Assembly: GCF_964204865.1 (NCBI RefSeq)
Contig: NC_135259.1
Coordinates: 19,726,974-19,790,973, forward strand
Reading direction: 5' to 3'
Origin: Styela clava
Lineage: Eukaryota > Chordata > Ascidiacea > Stolidobranchia > Styelidae
Length of the DNA: 64,000 nucleotides
Below are positions 35,860 to 48,162 of the stretch, one piece after another. Both the position numbers and the translations under genes were made by a program. Position 1 is the first letter of the stretch. The number at the start of each line of letters is the position of its first letter. Under the pieces are notes generated by a model, which was given only the letters and a program-made list of their open reading frames with translations, was not told the DNA's origin and made no database searches.

Positions 35860-37448
35860 AAAGTTATTGGTTTATGATTTGTTACGTACAAAATGTGAAA
35901 ACTGGATTGGAACCCATTAATTACTAATGGCCAGGGTTAGACATTTTGATTTCTTTCTTTGTCTTCAATGACATGATTTATTATTATATACGAAAAATAC
36001 TATTCAATCTATTCTATATAATACGTTGAACACATTTTATAACAAATGAGGATTGCTATAGATTATCATCCAAATTACTCAATGTTAGTCTAACCGAAAA
36101 TCTTCAATTGTGTGAACAAAGCTTTATTGGTATAATATATGTGTAAAGTCCAAGTTCCAAAATACCTAGTTGCACATGAACGCCTTAAAAATTGTTTTTA
36201 GATCTTTTTCACAAATAAATAACGTATTTGAAATTGTATCAGCCCCAATTTTGGTGATTTTGCGATCAATCTACTTTGCTTTCAACTTCTTAAAGACTCT
36301 GTCTTTATCAATTTTTCATTCGGATTTGCCATGTTGTTTGTAGATTGAATCAGATAAAAAAAAAGTGTATATTCTTTTTGTAAGGATAGGAATATTTTTT
36401 TTTTCAGGCTGTTTGCTTGATGAAGTGATAAAATTCTCATTTTTGGATTTTTTCCTGTAACCGATTGACTATGTCTGTTTTTAACAATGCCTCGTGATCT
36501 TTTGCTTTTTACTCCTTTTCGTGTACACTACGTTTAATGTTTTGGGACGTGTGTTTAATTTGGTGATTTTTCTTACTATTTGCTATCGTGTTGAAAATTA
36601 ATCAATATGTAATTTTTTCACGTATCATGTGAATAATTCTCTTCCTTGATTGTCAGTTCAAGGCAGGAGTGTGTAAACTTATTTATTAAAAATGGCACGT
36701 GACTGCTCGAGAATTCATTCGGGGAAAAGATTAAATTTGACAATGTATCGACCTTTCAGGCAAACTAATATGTACAATTTATTACGTCGCATTTGGTGTC
36801 ATTCGCCATTTTTTTTAGACATTTCTGTCCCAAATTAACAGATTTTGCGTTTAAAATCCATTGTTTATTCTAATTTGAAAGAAGTACAAATAAATAATGT
36901 ATGCACTTGAATAGAGTATGTCCGAGCAATCTATTAATTTGGGAAAAAAATGTCTAAAAAATTGGTGTCATTCACCATTTTTTTACATATTTCTTCAGAC
37001 TTTCTGTCCCAAATTAATAGCGTTTGCGTTTTATTTCCAATGTTTATTCTAATTTGAAAGAAGTACAAATAAATAATGTATGTAGTTGAATCATGTATGT
37101 TCGAGGAAAACTGAGTCTGGTCAGATGAAACCTTACAGGAATATATTTGTTTTAGTGTGAAGCAAGATTCTAGAATCACTCATTAGTAAATGAGTGCAGT
37201 CTAAACAAGAATAATAATTTATGTCTTATTTTTCTAGGGAAAAAAGCATGACTCAGATATAAGAAAAGTTCACAAAACTCATATTGCTTGCTTCATACCT
37301 GTTGATTGTGTTCTTATCACGAATAAGCCCGGTAGAAATCACCATTGCTCGATTATGTGAATACGCCACGTTTAACGTTGTTGTATTTGGCTATACAGTA
37401 AATGTTTCCAAAACACAACTAAAGGCATAGGTGACCCTTGACGTATAT
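35860..37448. other. Intergenic, AT-rich, no gene seen
   Basis: Contains an internal direct repeat of about 110 bp: 'tgtctgcaa..' is absent, but 'cagattttgcg', 'ttgtttattctaatttgaaa' and 'gaagtacaaataaataatgt' at 36838-36906 recur at 37018-37085. Otherwise nothing was recognised. Confidence 0.5.
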
Positions 37449-37662
37449 AGGGTGCGCATACACTAAGAAAGTTAAAATTGCAAAGGAATTTATGGTACTT
37501 TTTCGGTACTTTATACTTTTTTGTCCCTCACAGATGTAATAAATGAACTAAAAATACTTGAACAATTGCTGACTGAAAAACAACAAACCTGGTTAAGATA
37601 TGTATATCGGGAACTGTATTCGTAACAAAATTGAAATTGTAAAGGGACTTTATGGAACCCTG
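37449..37662. mobile_element. 'CAGGGTGTCC' MITE, copy 2
   Basis: Ends are 'agggtgcgcatacact' on the left and 'gggactttatggaaccctg' on the right. The interior shares 'caacaaacctggttaagata' and 'tatcgggaactg' with 18610-18814 and 46411-46609. It lies upstream of the first exon of locus D. Confidence 0.6.
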
Positions 37663-38018
37663 TATATACATCTTTAGCTACTTATTACGCACATAGTGAT
37701 AAATATCAGCAATAGAAAGCATCATCTCGTGTTCAGGATGATTAAATAATAATATGGAGCGCAAAATTATCTTTGTTCCAATCGCATGAGTAACAAACAT
37801 TACTCGTGACAAGTCACACGTATTGCTTATTCAACGCTTTATAAACCTGTTTTGTAGGCTACGTGTCATGTCATTTTATGAATCAATTACCGGTAGGCTA
37901 CTCATATGCATCAAAGAATTACGAGACCAGGTCATAATATAGCGAGTTTACACTCGTGAAAAAAATGATGTTCATCACTTGGGAAGATTCATTTTGGAGG
38001 ACCGATCGACCTGTCAAG

Positions 38019-41000
38019 ATGTCTAGAGCTGAAACGATATTCCACTCTGATATTCCAGATAATACAAATGGAAGCAAAGCTTTGCCATCGAATAACAATA
38101 TTTCCGAAACGGCAACCGTTCAGCAGCAAAAACAAAAAGGTATTATAACTTCTAGTTTATACGTGGTATCATTCGTTTCCAACATAGCTTTGTTTTTCAA
38201 TTAATGAAAACATACTATTACATTCGCATTTCTATAAGATGCATAACGTGACTTGCCCTGTGAAAAATTTATCACGAACCATTGAATTTTCTGGAAACCT
38301 GGACATAACTGACTTTATTACAAATCCTATGAATATTCGGTCATTGTTTGAATTCTTCTACCATTCCAGTTACTAAAGACACAGCAGTAAGAAGAGGACT
38401 GATTGCTCTGACAATATTTGTATCATTAGTTGTTGGGCTTGTTGTTTTCTGTCTTGTGATCATCACACAGGTATGAAAAATGTACCATTCATTCTATCAA
38501 TATACCGGAAGTCTAATGCACCAACATCGTGACAAAAGTATTTTGTCAAAACGTTAAAATTCACAATGCAATACAATCTCTCTTTCATTTATATTTAAGA
38601 TACAACGACGCTATTTACCCCAACTATGAAATCTGACCTAAATATTTTATTAGTGTAAGAGCAAATCATTTTTTTGGATCATACAGAAAATTATTAAAAC
38701 TGACGGGTTTGATGACGTCACAAAGCAATAATCAATGCGAAGTTTCGATCGATCTGCACGATTGAACTAAAAATTTTAAAATCATATTACTTGATTTTAA
38801 TACCCTTCACTGGGATCTAGTTGTATGTTATTATTCAGAATAAACTGCCCATGATAGTCGCAAATTTAGTAGCAGCATGAATGTAATATGTGGCAAGGGT
38901 CATCTTTAGATCCTTCAATGCCCTTATAAGCTACATATAAATAGTGATGAAAATAATTATTTTGTACCAATAGCTACAGTATGAAATGAGAATTATGAAA
39001 GAGCGATTAGAAAATCAAGAACACCAGTCCTCTGGACAATTGAAATGGCTTGAACGAAATTTGACATCTGAAATTAACAATTCGTTTTCGGAATTGAAGA
39101 TGATTGCAAATGAAGGTAATTTTTCTGTTTTAAATATAGTTTGGCATGTCGAACGAATGTTCTGTTGAATAAATAAAAAAGGTATTCATGAGCTGCGAGG
39201 AACTCTACAGACTTTGGTTTTGCCAATAAAATATCTTGCGAAATCATCAGCATATACACCTTATTACACATGTGGTTCACGTGTATATTTGGCCTTTCAC
39301 TCCAGGTTAAAAAAAAATTGACTACCACTCTCGACTAAGAAAATTCCGACTGTGAAAAATTTGTGCGTTGCAAAGATAAAAGCCTTTCAGTTTCAGTTGA
39401 ACATTTGGACTTACTCTGAACTTGCGACTCCGGCGAGGTGATTCGAATCCGACACCTCTGATTAATAATACTAGAAATTATATAAATAATTTTACAAGAG
39501 TTTATCACAATTAGAAATGACTGAATCTAGTAATCTGTAAAAATGTGACAATATTGTCTCTGACAGGCTTTGAAAAGGCGACAAAAAGGTTCCATTACAT
39601 TTGCACCCACGGACATTTACACCCGTAATTTGAACCCACGATAATGCACCTGCATACTATTGCACCTATGGAATTTTTTTATACGGATATTTGAACTCAT
39701 ATTAACCCTAACCCATTGGTTTTAGCACTCGCATATAGATTGAACCCGCGGATATACGAATGCAAATGTATGGGTTCAAATGTACATGGGTGCAAATGTA
39801 CGGTCACCGACAAAAAGTACTTGCTATCAGACATAAATAGCGTTAGGTTTTTACAGATTCAAGAGCGCTCTACTCGAAACTACAGCAACATCAGTTACAG
39901 ATTAATCAGTCTCTTGAAAGAATTTTACATTTGAATCATTCCATTGAACTCCTGGTTACGGCAACACAAGGTAACACACAGAGCATTAAATGGGCGTGAG
40001 TTCTTTATGTCCGCACGGGAAGTCTTGAGTACCAAAGTGACATGCTAGTTGCGATGAAATTGCGTCTCGGCCCTCTCTTCCTAAGGCATTCTAATGTCAA
40101 ACAATACATTGCGACGTTGAAGTTATGTAAATTTTTATTCCAAATACGCAATTAGTCCCGTATCCAATATGCTGATTTTGAACAAACGAATATTGATTTC
40201 TTCATATCACTCATGTTTTTTCAATTAGTAGAGGCGATGTGTAGGACATCTAGTAGAATACGCGTGCAAATCAAATTTTTGGTCAATTAACTGAATAGCA
40301 ATTATTTATTTACCCCACCCTCTATGTAAAAATCTGAACTATAATTTTTACCAGATTTTCCGAAAGGTTGCACAAATGTACATCGCATCTATGCAAAGCG
40401 TCAAAACACCACCGGCGGAGTCTTTGATATATATCCCGAATCAGAACACACATCGGTGGAAGTTTACTGTGATCTTGAAACCGATGGAGGCGGATGGTTT
40501 GTAAGTTACACTTTTATTTATAATTGATTCCACATAACCAACATGGTTGGGTTTAACGTTTCTATCTTTGTTATGAAACATTTGGTCTATTGCCGTGAAT
40601 ATTACGCCAATAAAAATAGATGAAACCATTTCCTGATTCGATTCATGCGATAGCAAATCAGCTCTAACGGAATTTATTAAGGTCTTTCAAAGAAGAATGG
40701 ACGGAACGGAAGACTTCTACAGAGGATGGAACGACTATGTTAATGGATTTGGAGAAAAGGATAAAGAAATGTGGTTAGGTGGGTGTAGTTTATATCGACA
40801 AAAACTATAATTCTAAATTTAGTATATTGTCGTATGGAAAGCGGTTCCAGTCGTCAGTAACCAGTTGCGTTACGTTAATTTAGGAACTAATAAAAATGGG
40901 CCAGATATAGATATACGAATCTTAAGTGCCTCAAATAGTACACCATTTTCACGCAAAGTAATAGCTAATTTGATTCCTAACACAATTATTGAAACGAGCG

Positions 41001-44000
41001 CAAAAAGATATCTCGCGATTCGAGAGAAATCAGAGAATCGGCGCGCTCGCATGACATCGTTATTCATATCACTTCGCTAACGCGGCAGAAATCTCTTAAT
41101 TAAGATATACCACGACATCGGATGTAAAATAGGAGGTTCCATTACATTTGAACCCACGTACATTTGAACCCATGACAATTGCACCTGTATGCTATTGCAC
41201 CTATGGAATTTTTTTTGTTTCACGGATAGTTAAACCCATACTAACCCTAACCCATGGGTTTTAGCACCCGCATATAGATTGAACCCGTGGATATACGCAT
41301 GGGTTCAAATGTACATGGGTTCAAATGTACGGTCACCAAAATAGGACTATCTTTTGTTTCGTCGAATATCTATTTATTGCGCCAGGCAAATAATATTACT
41401 AAGTTTACACCCGGGTAAAATTGATATCCATCACTAGGGAAGATTAATTTAGGAGGACCGATCGACCTGTCATGATGTCTACAGGCTAAATATTAAAAAA
41501 TCCAATTTAAGGGAATCAATGGATAGCTGTTTAAAAGAATTGGAAGATATTAGTGGCAAATACGACAACGATGTGCGCTTCGAAAAAGCGCGAATACAAT
41601 GCGAAAATCGATAGCGTGCTGCATAAAGAGAATATTTAGCGAAAGTTTTCTGCGTCATGAACAACGTCCACTGCACTAGATTTGCAATCAAACGTTAGTA
41701 AATGAGTGTCCTAAGCCTACATAGTTGAAAAGACATCTTCGCGCAAAGCACGACTCTCGTCGCAATGAGTCTGCCTGATGACTTTTTTCATCGTTTTATT
41801 GCGAACTTCGGAAACACAATGAAGATCATTTGAGAGTGAGTTTCTGAATGCAGGGAAGCACACAAGAGCATCATTTGAGGCTTCCTTGATGATTGCAGTA
41901 TTGGCAAGGAACTTCTTCTAGCAGCGGCAATTGCAATGAGTGCAGTTGTTCACGGTGAAAAAGAGGCCAATGAAATGCGGAAAATTCTTAATCGAACAAT
42001 ACTGTGTCAAGCCGAATTCCCTAAAATTAGCAGAGATGAACAGGAGCAGCTCATTCTACGAATTAAGGAAAGCTGTGAATTTTTCATTCAGTTTGATGAA
42101 TCGATGGACATTTTCAAATAAAGTGTACCTGGTGTCGTATGTCAGATACATTTACAATAACAATATTAACGAGGATTTACTGTCTTGTCAGCCTATATAT
42201 GAACGTACTACAGAAATGATATTTTCACAGAAGTGAAACTGCAGACTGTGCAGTAGCAACATTGGGGCCTGCATTAACATACAGTGAGCTGGAAGTCGCA
42301 CCCACATCACATTTTTGTTATTGAGTAGGCTTACTCAAACTTAAAAATAACTGTATGAATAAAATATCAAAAATGCATATTTCGAACTATTTAGCATTTT
42401 TACCTAGAAGAGAAGGAATTTTAATTTAATATATTGGAGGGGTGGGAGCGCAAAAGTTAGGGAAGCTTGGTTTAAACGAATAATGTTCTTATTTGGTTTT
42501 GATAATCGGATGTCTGTTGTTGCATACTAGAGTGTGGGGCAATCCAAAAAAAAAAGTTCAATAGTTCTAGAGAGCACCATCAGATATGAGGGCCGACGTG
42601 CATTTGAATTGATATGAAATATTCATCTAAAAATTTTCTTGAATGTTTTCGATTATTTTTTTCAAGCATGAAAGTTTGCTGAGCTTTTTCGGAAATTACA
42701 ACCGGCTTTACTCCTCGTAATCAATTCATATGTTTTACATGCTCCATATTTAGGCTTGGAAACAATCCATCAACTGACTAAAAATGGAAGTTACGAACTA
42801 AGAGTTGATTTGGAAAATTTCAATGGAGACACTGCTTATGCTACATATAGGTTAGTGATGAAATATACTTTATCATTGATAACATATTTAAACCCAGCCT
42901 GACATGGGCAAACTACGACCGGCGGGCCAAACAGGCCCGTTGGGTGATTCAATCTGGCCCTCCTGATGCTGCCATAACCAAACTTGAACCAAATTTCCAT
43001 GTTTCAGCTAAAATTAACGATTAAATCTAGCTATGTCACGAGGCTTATCGTTTTCCGCATTTGTTTTTGTAACACTGTGAATATTGTTCACAAAATCCAA
43101 CTTTTACGTCACACTTACACTTTGTACTGAAATTTTTTTTGCAAAATTCCGCTGTTTTCTCTTATAGAAACACCGTTTATACTCCGCCGAGCGGTTTTTT
43201 TTGTGATCTTGGTGGTCACATTTTCGTATGAGTATCATATCCTATCGGCACTGCGGTTAGGTATTGCAGGATTTTCCAAACAGGGGTCCATGATGACTGC
43301 ACAGTGGGTCCGGTCCGCAGCGGTATGAGGAGTCTGATCGATTTTTAATGGTTGAGCGTTTCGAACAAATATGCATTTCTGTCGGAAAGGACAATTAAAA
43401 ATTTTTATTGTCTTTTGTAATGACTTATATATGTGAAACAGAATTTACAGCTCTTACCCATATGATAACAAAATACAGGTTGATAATCGTCGGAGAGTCG
43501 CACCTACAAGTTTGCTTGCCACAAATTGCTTTGATATTTGATAAATTGTGAATGAAAACTAACCTCATTCATCACATTAATGTCGTTTGTGGTATAAATA
43601 AAACATTATCTTCACTCGTTGGTTTGGCACAGAAATTGATACGTCATAAGATCCACAAATAGGGGTCCACGGCCCAAAAAGTTTGGGAAACTCTGTTTGA
43701 TAGGATCTTCGTGTTCATAAATATGAGCTTTTCTCTCTTGTAATTACTGATACTAGAGTCTAGCGAAATATTTTATAAAATTTCAGAATTACCACAAAAT
43801 CAAATTTTGTTTTTCGTTTTTTAGAGCGTTCTCAATCGCATCTGCAAGTGATAAATATCGGTTGACACTTGGGGATTATAATGGAACAGCCGGAGATTCA
43901 TTAGCATATCATAACAATATGCAGTTTAGTACGAAAGATTCTGACAATGACCAAACGTCCGGCAGTTGCGCAATCACTTGCAGTGGGGCTTGGTGGTACA

Positions 44001-44146
44001 ATAGTTGTCATGACTCAAATCTGAATGGGATTTATTACCAGGACGGGCGCGATACGGCACAATCCGTTAGTTGGCATGACTGGAAATTTAATCGGCAGTC
44101 TCTGAAGTTCAGTGAGATGAAGTTTCGAAAAAAAACATATGAATGA
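38019..44146 (+). CDS. FReD locus D: intact type II membrane fibrinogen-related protein (379 aa)
   Basis: Exons 38019-38139, 38370-38470, 38974-39115, 39857-39970, 40355-40500, 40682-40778, 42754-42850 and 43825-44146 join to 1140 nt with no internal stop; all introns are GT-AG. Residues 1-40 form a tail without tyrosine. V-R-R-G leads into a transmembrane helix at about 51-73. Residues 75-159 form a coiled-coil stalk with N-x-S/T sites. The fibrinogen domain spans 160-379: [39 protein letters not shown], the calcium-loop D-S-D-N-D, then G-A-W-W-Y-N-S-C and N-L-N-G-I-Y-Y. The layout matches FIBCD1-like receptors; ligand unknown. Intron 6 carries a MITE, a hAT fragment and a copy of the first-exon region. 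An in-frame upstream ATG at 37956-37970 could lengthen the tail, but the 38019 start aligns with F. Confidence 0.9.
39588..39808. mobile_element. 'GGTTCCATTACATTTGAACCC' MITE, copy 4
   Basis: It starts 'ggttccattacatttgcacc' and ends 'caaatgtacggtcacc'. The flanking gacaaaaa is repeated on both sides (9 bp if the shared G is counted). It is inserted in an intron of locus D between the two coil exons. Confidence 0.8.
41135..41337. mobile_element. 'GGTTCCATTACATTTGAACCC' MITE, copy 5
   Basis: Best copy. The left end 'ggttccattacatttgaac' and right end 'gttcaaatgtacggtcacc' are inverted over about 37 bp with mismatches. The flanking 9-mer aaaatagga is identical on both sides. The centre contains 'ctaaccctaaccc', a telomere-like word. 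It lies in intron 6 of locus D. Confidence 0.88.
41400..41490 (+). pseudogene. Stray copy of the locus D first-exon region
   Basis: 'aggaccgatcgacctgtca' and 'tgatgtct' with 'catcact(a/t)gggaagatt' match 37945-38030, the sequence around the D start codon. It has an altered start context and an immediate stop. It sits inside intron 6 of D itself. Confidence 0.65.
41730..42240 (+). pseudogene. ZBED5/SCAND3-like hAT transposase fragment
   Basis: Across two frames it reads R-A-S-F-E-A-S-L-M-I-A-V-L-A, then V-H-G-E-K-E-A-N-E-M, then L-I-L-R-I-K-E-S-C-E-F, and after a frame change Y-V-R-Y-I-Y-N-N-N-I-N-E-D-L-L and P-I-Y-E-R-T-T-E-M-I-F. This order matches hAT-derived ZBED5/SCAND3-type proteins. 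It is frameshifted and truncated, and lies in intron 6 of locus D. Confidence 0.7.
42895..43705. mobile_element. hAT MITE-like sequence in intron 7 of locus D
   Basis: The left side has 'catgggcaaactacgaccgg' and 'cgggccaaacaggcccg'. The right side ends 'gtttgggaaactctg', a hAT-type terminus like that of 25268-25751. The two ends do not pair well, so this may be two partial elements. Confidence 0.45.
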
Positions 44147-44681
44147 ACTGAAATACAAAGACTGCATACTAAGATTTCAACTGGCTATGTCATTGCAATA
44201 TTCTTCAGCGATGTACTGAAATTAAGCTTCGCTAAAAATGTAGATAATGCACTTTCGAGATATGGACTGATATAGATCTTCGCTCAATACCTAGGACGTA
44301 GCAGAGAAAAACGGTTGGAGTGTGAAAACAAGTGAAACTTCCTTATTTGGCGTAGTCTATCAATATTCTGTATTTTATAATTTATTGTCTGATTCAAAAC
44401 ACAGTATGGGAGTGATTATTGCATTGCATCACATTTGCTGTTACATTCCACGCTATCTCTTGATTATACTATTTCCCATCGGGACAAACAGCTACAGCTA
44501 ATATACTTAATATATTATATTGAAATTTCTTTATATCACAATACGTTTAAAAAGTTATGCATTGGCCATGGAAAGCTTACCATAAATCATTGTGGCTTCC
44601 CGCTATTGAGCCCATATTATCATGCCTATCAAATTGTATAAAACCTCTGCTGGTATAATCACATAATTATATTACTTCCAG

Positions 44682-44700
44682 ATCGGAAGTTGCCGATTAA
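44682..44700 (+). other. Candidate alternative last exon downstream of locus D
   Basis: 'tattacttccag' then A plus S-E-V-A-D and TAA. Same acceptor and phase as at 35800 and 50449, but the open stretch is very short here. Confidence 0.3.
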
Positions 44701-44709
44701 GTTAGCGCT

Positions 44710-46052
44710 AGCAACCTAATCTGTTCATTACACATAATACCTCTGGCCAGGATTGGGCGTTTTGATTACTTTGTCTTCAATGACATGATTCATTATTATA
44801 TGCAAAAAACCTAATATTTAATATATATCAATATTATACGTTGAACCCATTTAATGACAAAGAAGGTTTGCTATAGATTAATGATAGAAACCCCACAAAA
44901 AAGATATTTTAAGCTTAATTTGTACTTTAAATTGAGTTTCAGCAGCAATCTAGCTTGTAATTATTTAATGTTAGTTTAACTGAAATCTTTATTATTGTGA
45001 GCAAGGTTTTATCGGTAGGAAATATGTGTGAAGTCCAACTTTTGGACTTACTATAGTTGCGGAAGTACTAATGCAGTGGTTTCCAAACTTTTTTTTCGCG
45101 ACCCAAATTTTCATGAAATCAAAGCCCACAGATACTCGCGGCCCCACAACTAGAAATGTTGAGCAACTTCAGAAATCAGTACTTTATACCAGTTTAATTA
45201 CCTCAATGGGAACAATGTACTTGTATATCGACTGCAGATGGACGTTGACGGTGAACGAGTCCGGTAATGAGCCGGAAAACGGGGAAACTTCGGAAGACTT
45301 GATAACACATGGCATCGTATGAAAACCACAATTTTAAAATCTCTTAGATCAGAATTATAACGGTTCTTTGGCGACTCATAGACGGACTTGATGCGAATAA
45401 GTTGTTGACCCGCTGGTAAGCGAATTGGATTTTTTGCCAGGCTGCGAGAAATTATGTTGGTTTGTTATTTTGTATCAGTGTAGCCGCTTGGTTATGGAAT
45501 ATACGAAGCAAAGTTGCTTTATTTGTCAAACACCTTAATTAAGTGTTTGGCAAGTTTGGTATTTATTACTAGGCGGGGTATTTACACTTTAGGTTCAAAC
45601 AATTACGAGTTGTTTAGGGTTAGACGACATTGACTTTAAAATTGGCCTTTAATGCCACTGACATAACCTTTCTATCAATGTTTGTAAGTATGGGAACTGT
45701 TGCAAATTAATCGTAACTTGGCCCTAAATTAGTAATAAATTTATACTAAAACTTACTTATTCAATTTCAGATAACATAGAACACCAGTTTCTTTATTAAT
45801 ATTTATTACATATTGGGCACTAAAATCTCAAGTGTTTATGGCCTCTAAAAGCCGTAACTCGGCCCTGCTTGCACGCTTAAAAAAAGGCCTAAAAATTAGA
45901 ACCCAGGTAATTGAAAACATATTCCAGGGAGAACATAACTATTGTGCAGAGCGTTTTAGAATCTAGAATACTAAAAACTTTTGGGGTACAGTCAAAATTC
46001 TTGAAAGGGGGCAAGTTGTAAATCTCCTTCCCAAATCCCCTCATTTCTAAAG
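44710..46052. other. Intergenic region with a hAT MITE end
   Basis: 'cagtggtttccaaac' at 45074 is a hAT-type terminus followed by 'cgcgacccaaattttc'. The right end was not resolved (possibly near 45415). The expected tail, transmembrane and first coil exons of locus E were looked for here and not found. Confidence 0.45.
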
Positions 46053-48162
46053 AGTTTAATTCGAAACAGCAACTCCAAAATGATCAAGCTATAGACGACA
46101 TTTCACGATTGAACTTTTCTTTTTCTTTCCTGGCAAGAATTACACAAGGTAGCGTATAACACATAAGAGCTTGTCTTATTTTCGAGAAAACGCGTTAGGA
46201 CATCAGATTCAAATAAGTCTGAATTATATTTATTAATGTATATCTGCACCCCATAGCGAATCTCAATACTTTTTTATATATAACTTCCACGAAGGTCGAT
46301 ATATTTCCATTATTTTTCATTTGTTCATGGATGCAAATGTCCATGAGTCCGACTCAGAACGTCCGTGGGTGCAAAAGTATACAGGTACAAATGTTCTGGT
46401 GCAAATATATAGGTTGTCCATAAAGTCTTAAAATGTTTTAAAATTGCAAAGGGAATTTACCGATAACATATATTGTTTTGGACCTCACAAATGTATTAAA
46501 TAAAATTACTTATTAATTACCGATTCAAAACAACAAACCTGATTAATATATATCGAGAACTGACTGCATCACAAAATTTAAACTGTAAAGGGACTTTTTA
46601 GACACCCTGTATATACATGATAATATTGCACAGTTCCCACCAAGTTCATCAAAATTCAGATCATCATTCTGGAACACACCTATTGTTGCACATATTCTAC
46701 TTTACTATTCTGTAACAATATTTAAATTTTATGAACTTTTGACAGCTTTCCCCCCAACATTGCACGAAAGTTATTCGAAGCTATGCAAAAATTCAGAACA
46801 CCACCGGTGGAGATATATATCCAGAGTCGAGAGACAAACCTGTCGAAGTTTACTGCGATATTGTAACAGATGGAGGCGGATGGATCGTGAGTGATAATTG
46901 ATATAATATGGTTGTTGCATTAGCCATTCGTAGAGCTGAACAAATTTCGATTCAGTTGAAATCATTCTTTTTATTTTTGTTTTGTCTTCCTGTCCATAAA
47001 AATCGTGTGAGAAAAAGTAAATTGCGCTACCCAAACTTTGAAATTACCAACAATATTTCTCACAATCTTCTGTTTTGCTATATCTAATAAGATAATTTTA
47101 CCACATGTACTTGAGAATGTATACTATTTATTAGCAACGATAAGAAAATCTAACATTCATGACCTTTAAAGGTCTTTCAAAGAAGAATGAATGGAACGGA
47201 AAAGTTCTACAGAGAATGGAACGACTATGTCAATGGATTCGGAGAAAAAAAATAAAGAAATGTGGTTAGGTGGGTGCAAAGCATGTCGACGATTAAATGT
47301 CTCAAATAATAGATAATCATTAAAATTCATCGCGAACCCAAATTTTTCAAATATTCAAAGTTATTATATGTTCACATGTTTTACATTCTTCCCTTTAAGG
47401 CTTGGAAACAATCCATCAGCTAACTAAAGAGAGAAGTTACGAACTGAGAGTTGATTTAGCAGATTTTAACGGAAACACTGCAAATGCTAAATATGGGTAA
47501 GCATTAAAATACAGTTTACCATTATAAATTTTGAGACTAAACATTAAATTCTTGTATAATGAATCCACATCGACTAGTATTAATGATTCGAACATTTTGC
47601 TAATTCTCCCGCATATATACTGCAATAATATTCACTGATCGAAAACCATGTTTTTTCTCCATCGTCAAAAAATTTCAGTCACATGCCATATACAGCAGTT
47701 TAGTAAGTTGGGCGAAGTAAGTTGAATCAGGATCAAATTTTACGGATATTGTGTGTAATGTCGCTACAAGAATACATTTGATATTTTATTAAACGTTCAC
47801 TTAACCTGCCAGAAATATCATTGAATCGAGCTTCATTTGTTTTCAGGACGTTCTCAATCTCATCTTCGAGCGATCGATATCGGTTGATACTTGGAGAATA
47901 TTCTGGAACGGCTGGAGATTCATTGACCATTCATAACAATATGCAGTTTAGTACGAAAGATTCTGACAATGACAAATATTCCGGCAGCTGCGCAATCGAT
48001 TACGGTGGCGCTTGGTGGTACAATCAGTGTCATCTTTCAAACCTGAATGGGATGTATTACCAGGACGGGCGACTTATTACGAAATCCGTCAATTGGTATC
48101 ACTGGAAATTAGATCGCCAATCTCTGAAATTCAGTGAGATGAAGTTCCGGAAAAAACAATAA
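46053..48162 (+). pseudogene. FReD locus E: 5'-truncated, two homopolymer frameshifts
   Basis: Exons: coil 46053-46148 (96 nt), fibrinogen 46746-46886, 47172-47269, 47400-47496 and 47847-48162. The coil exon reads N-D-Q-A-I-D-D-I-S-R-L-N. The first fibrinogen exon has one extra base beside a C6 run (46750-46755) and lacks the V-F codons before D-I-Y-P-E-S. The next exon is 98 nt instead of 97, because an A8 run (47245-47252) is one base too long; this produces a TAA. The last two exons are fully open, with G-L-E-T-I-H-Q, T-A-G-D-S-L, D-S-D-N-D and G-A-W-W-Y-N-Q-C. No tail or transmembrane exon was found. Its closest relative in exon and intron sequence is B, on the opposite strand. Both frameshifts lie in homopolymers, so assembly error is possible, but the missing 5' exons favour a pseudogene. 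Confidence 0.78.
46411..46609. mobile_element. 'CAGGGTGTCC' MITE, copy 3
   Basis: It starts 'aggttgtccataaagtctt' and ends 'gggactttttagacaccctg'. It occupies the same intron as copy 1 in locus B, in opposite window orientation but the same orientation relative to the gene. Confidence 0.65.
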
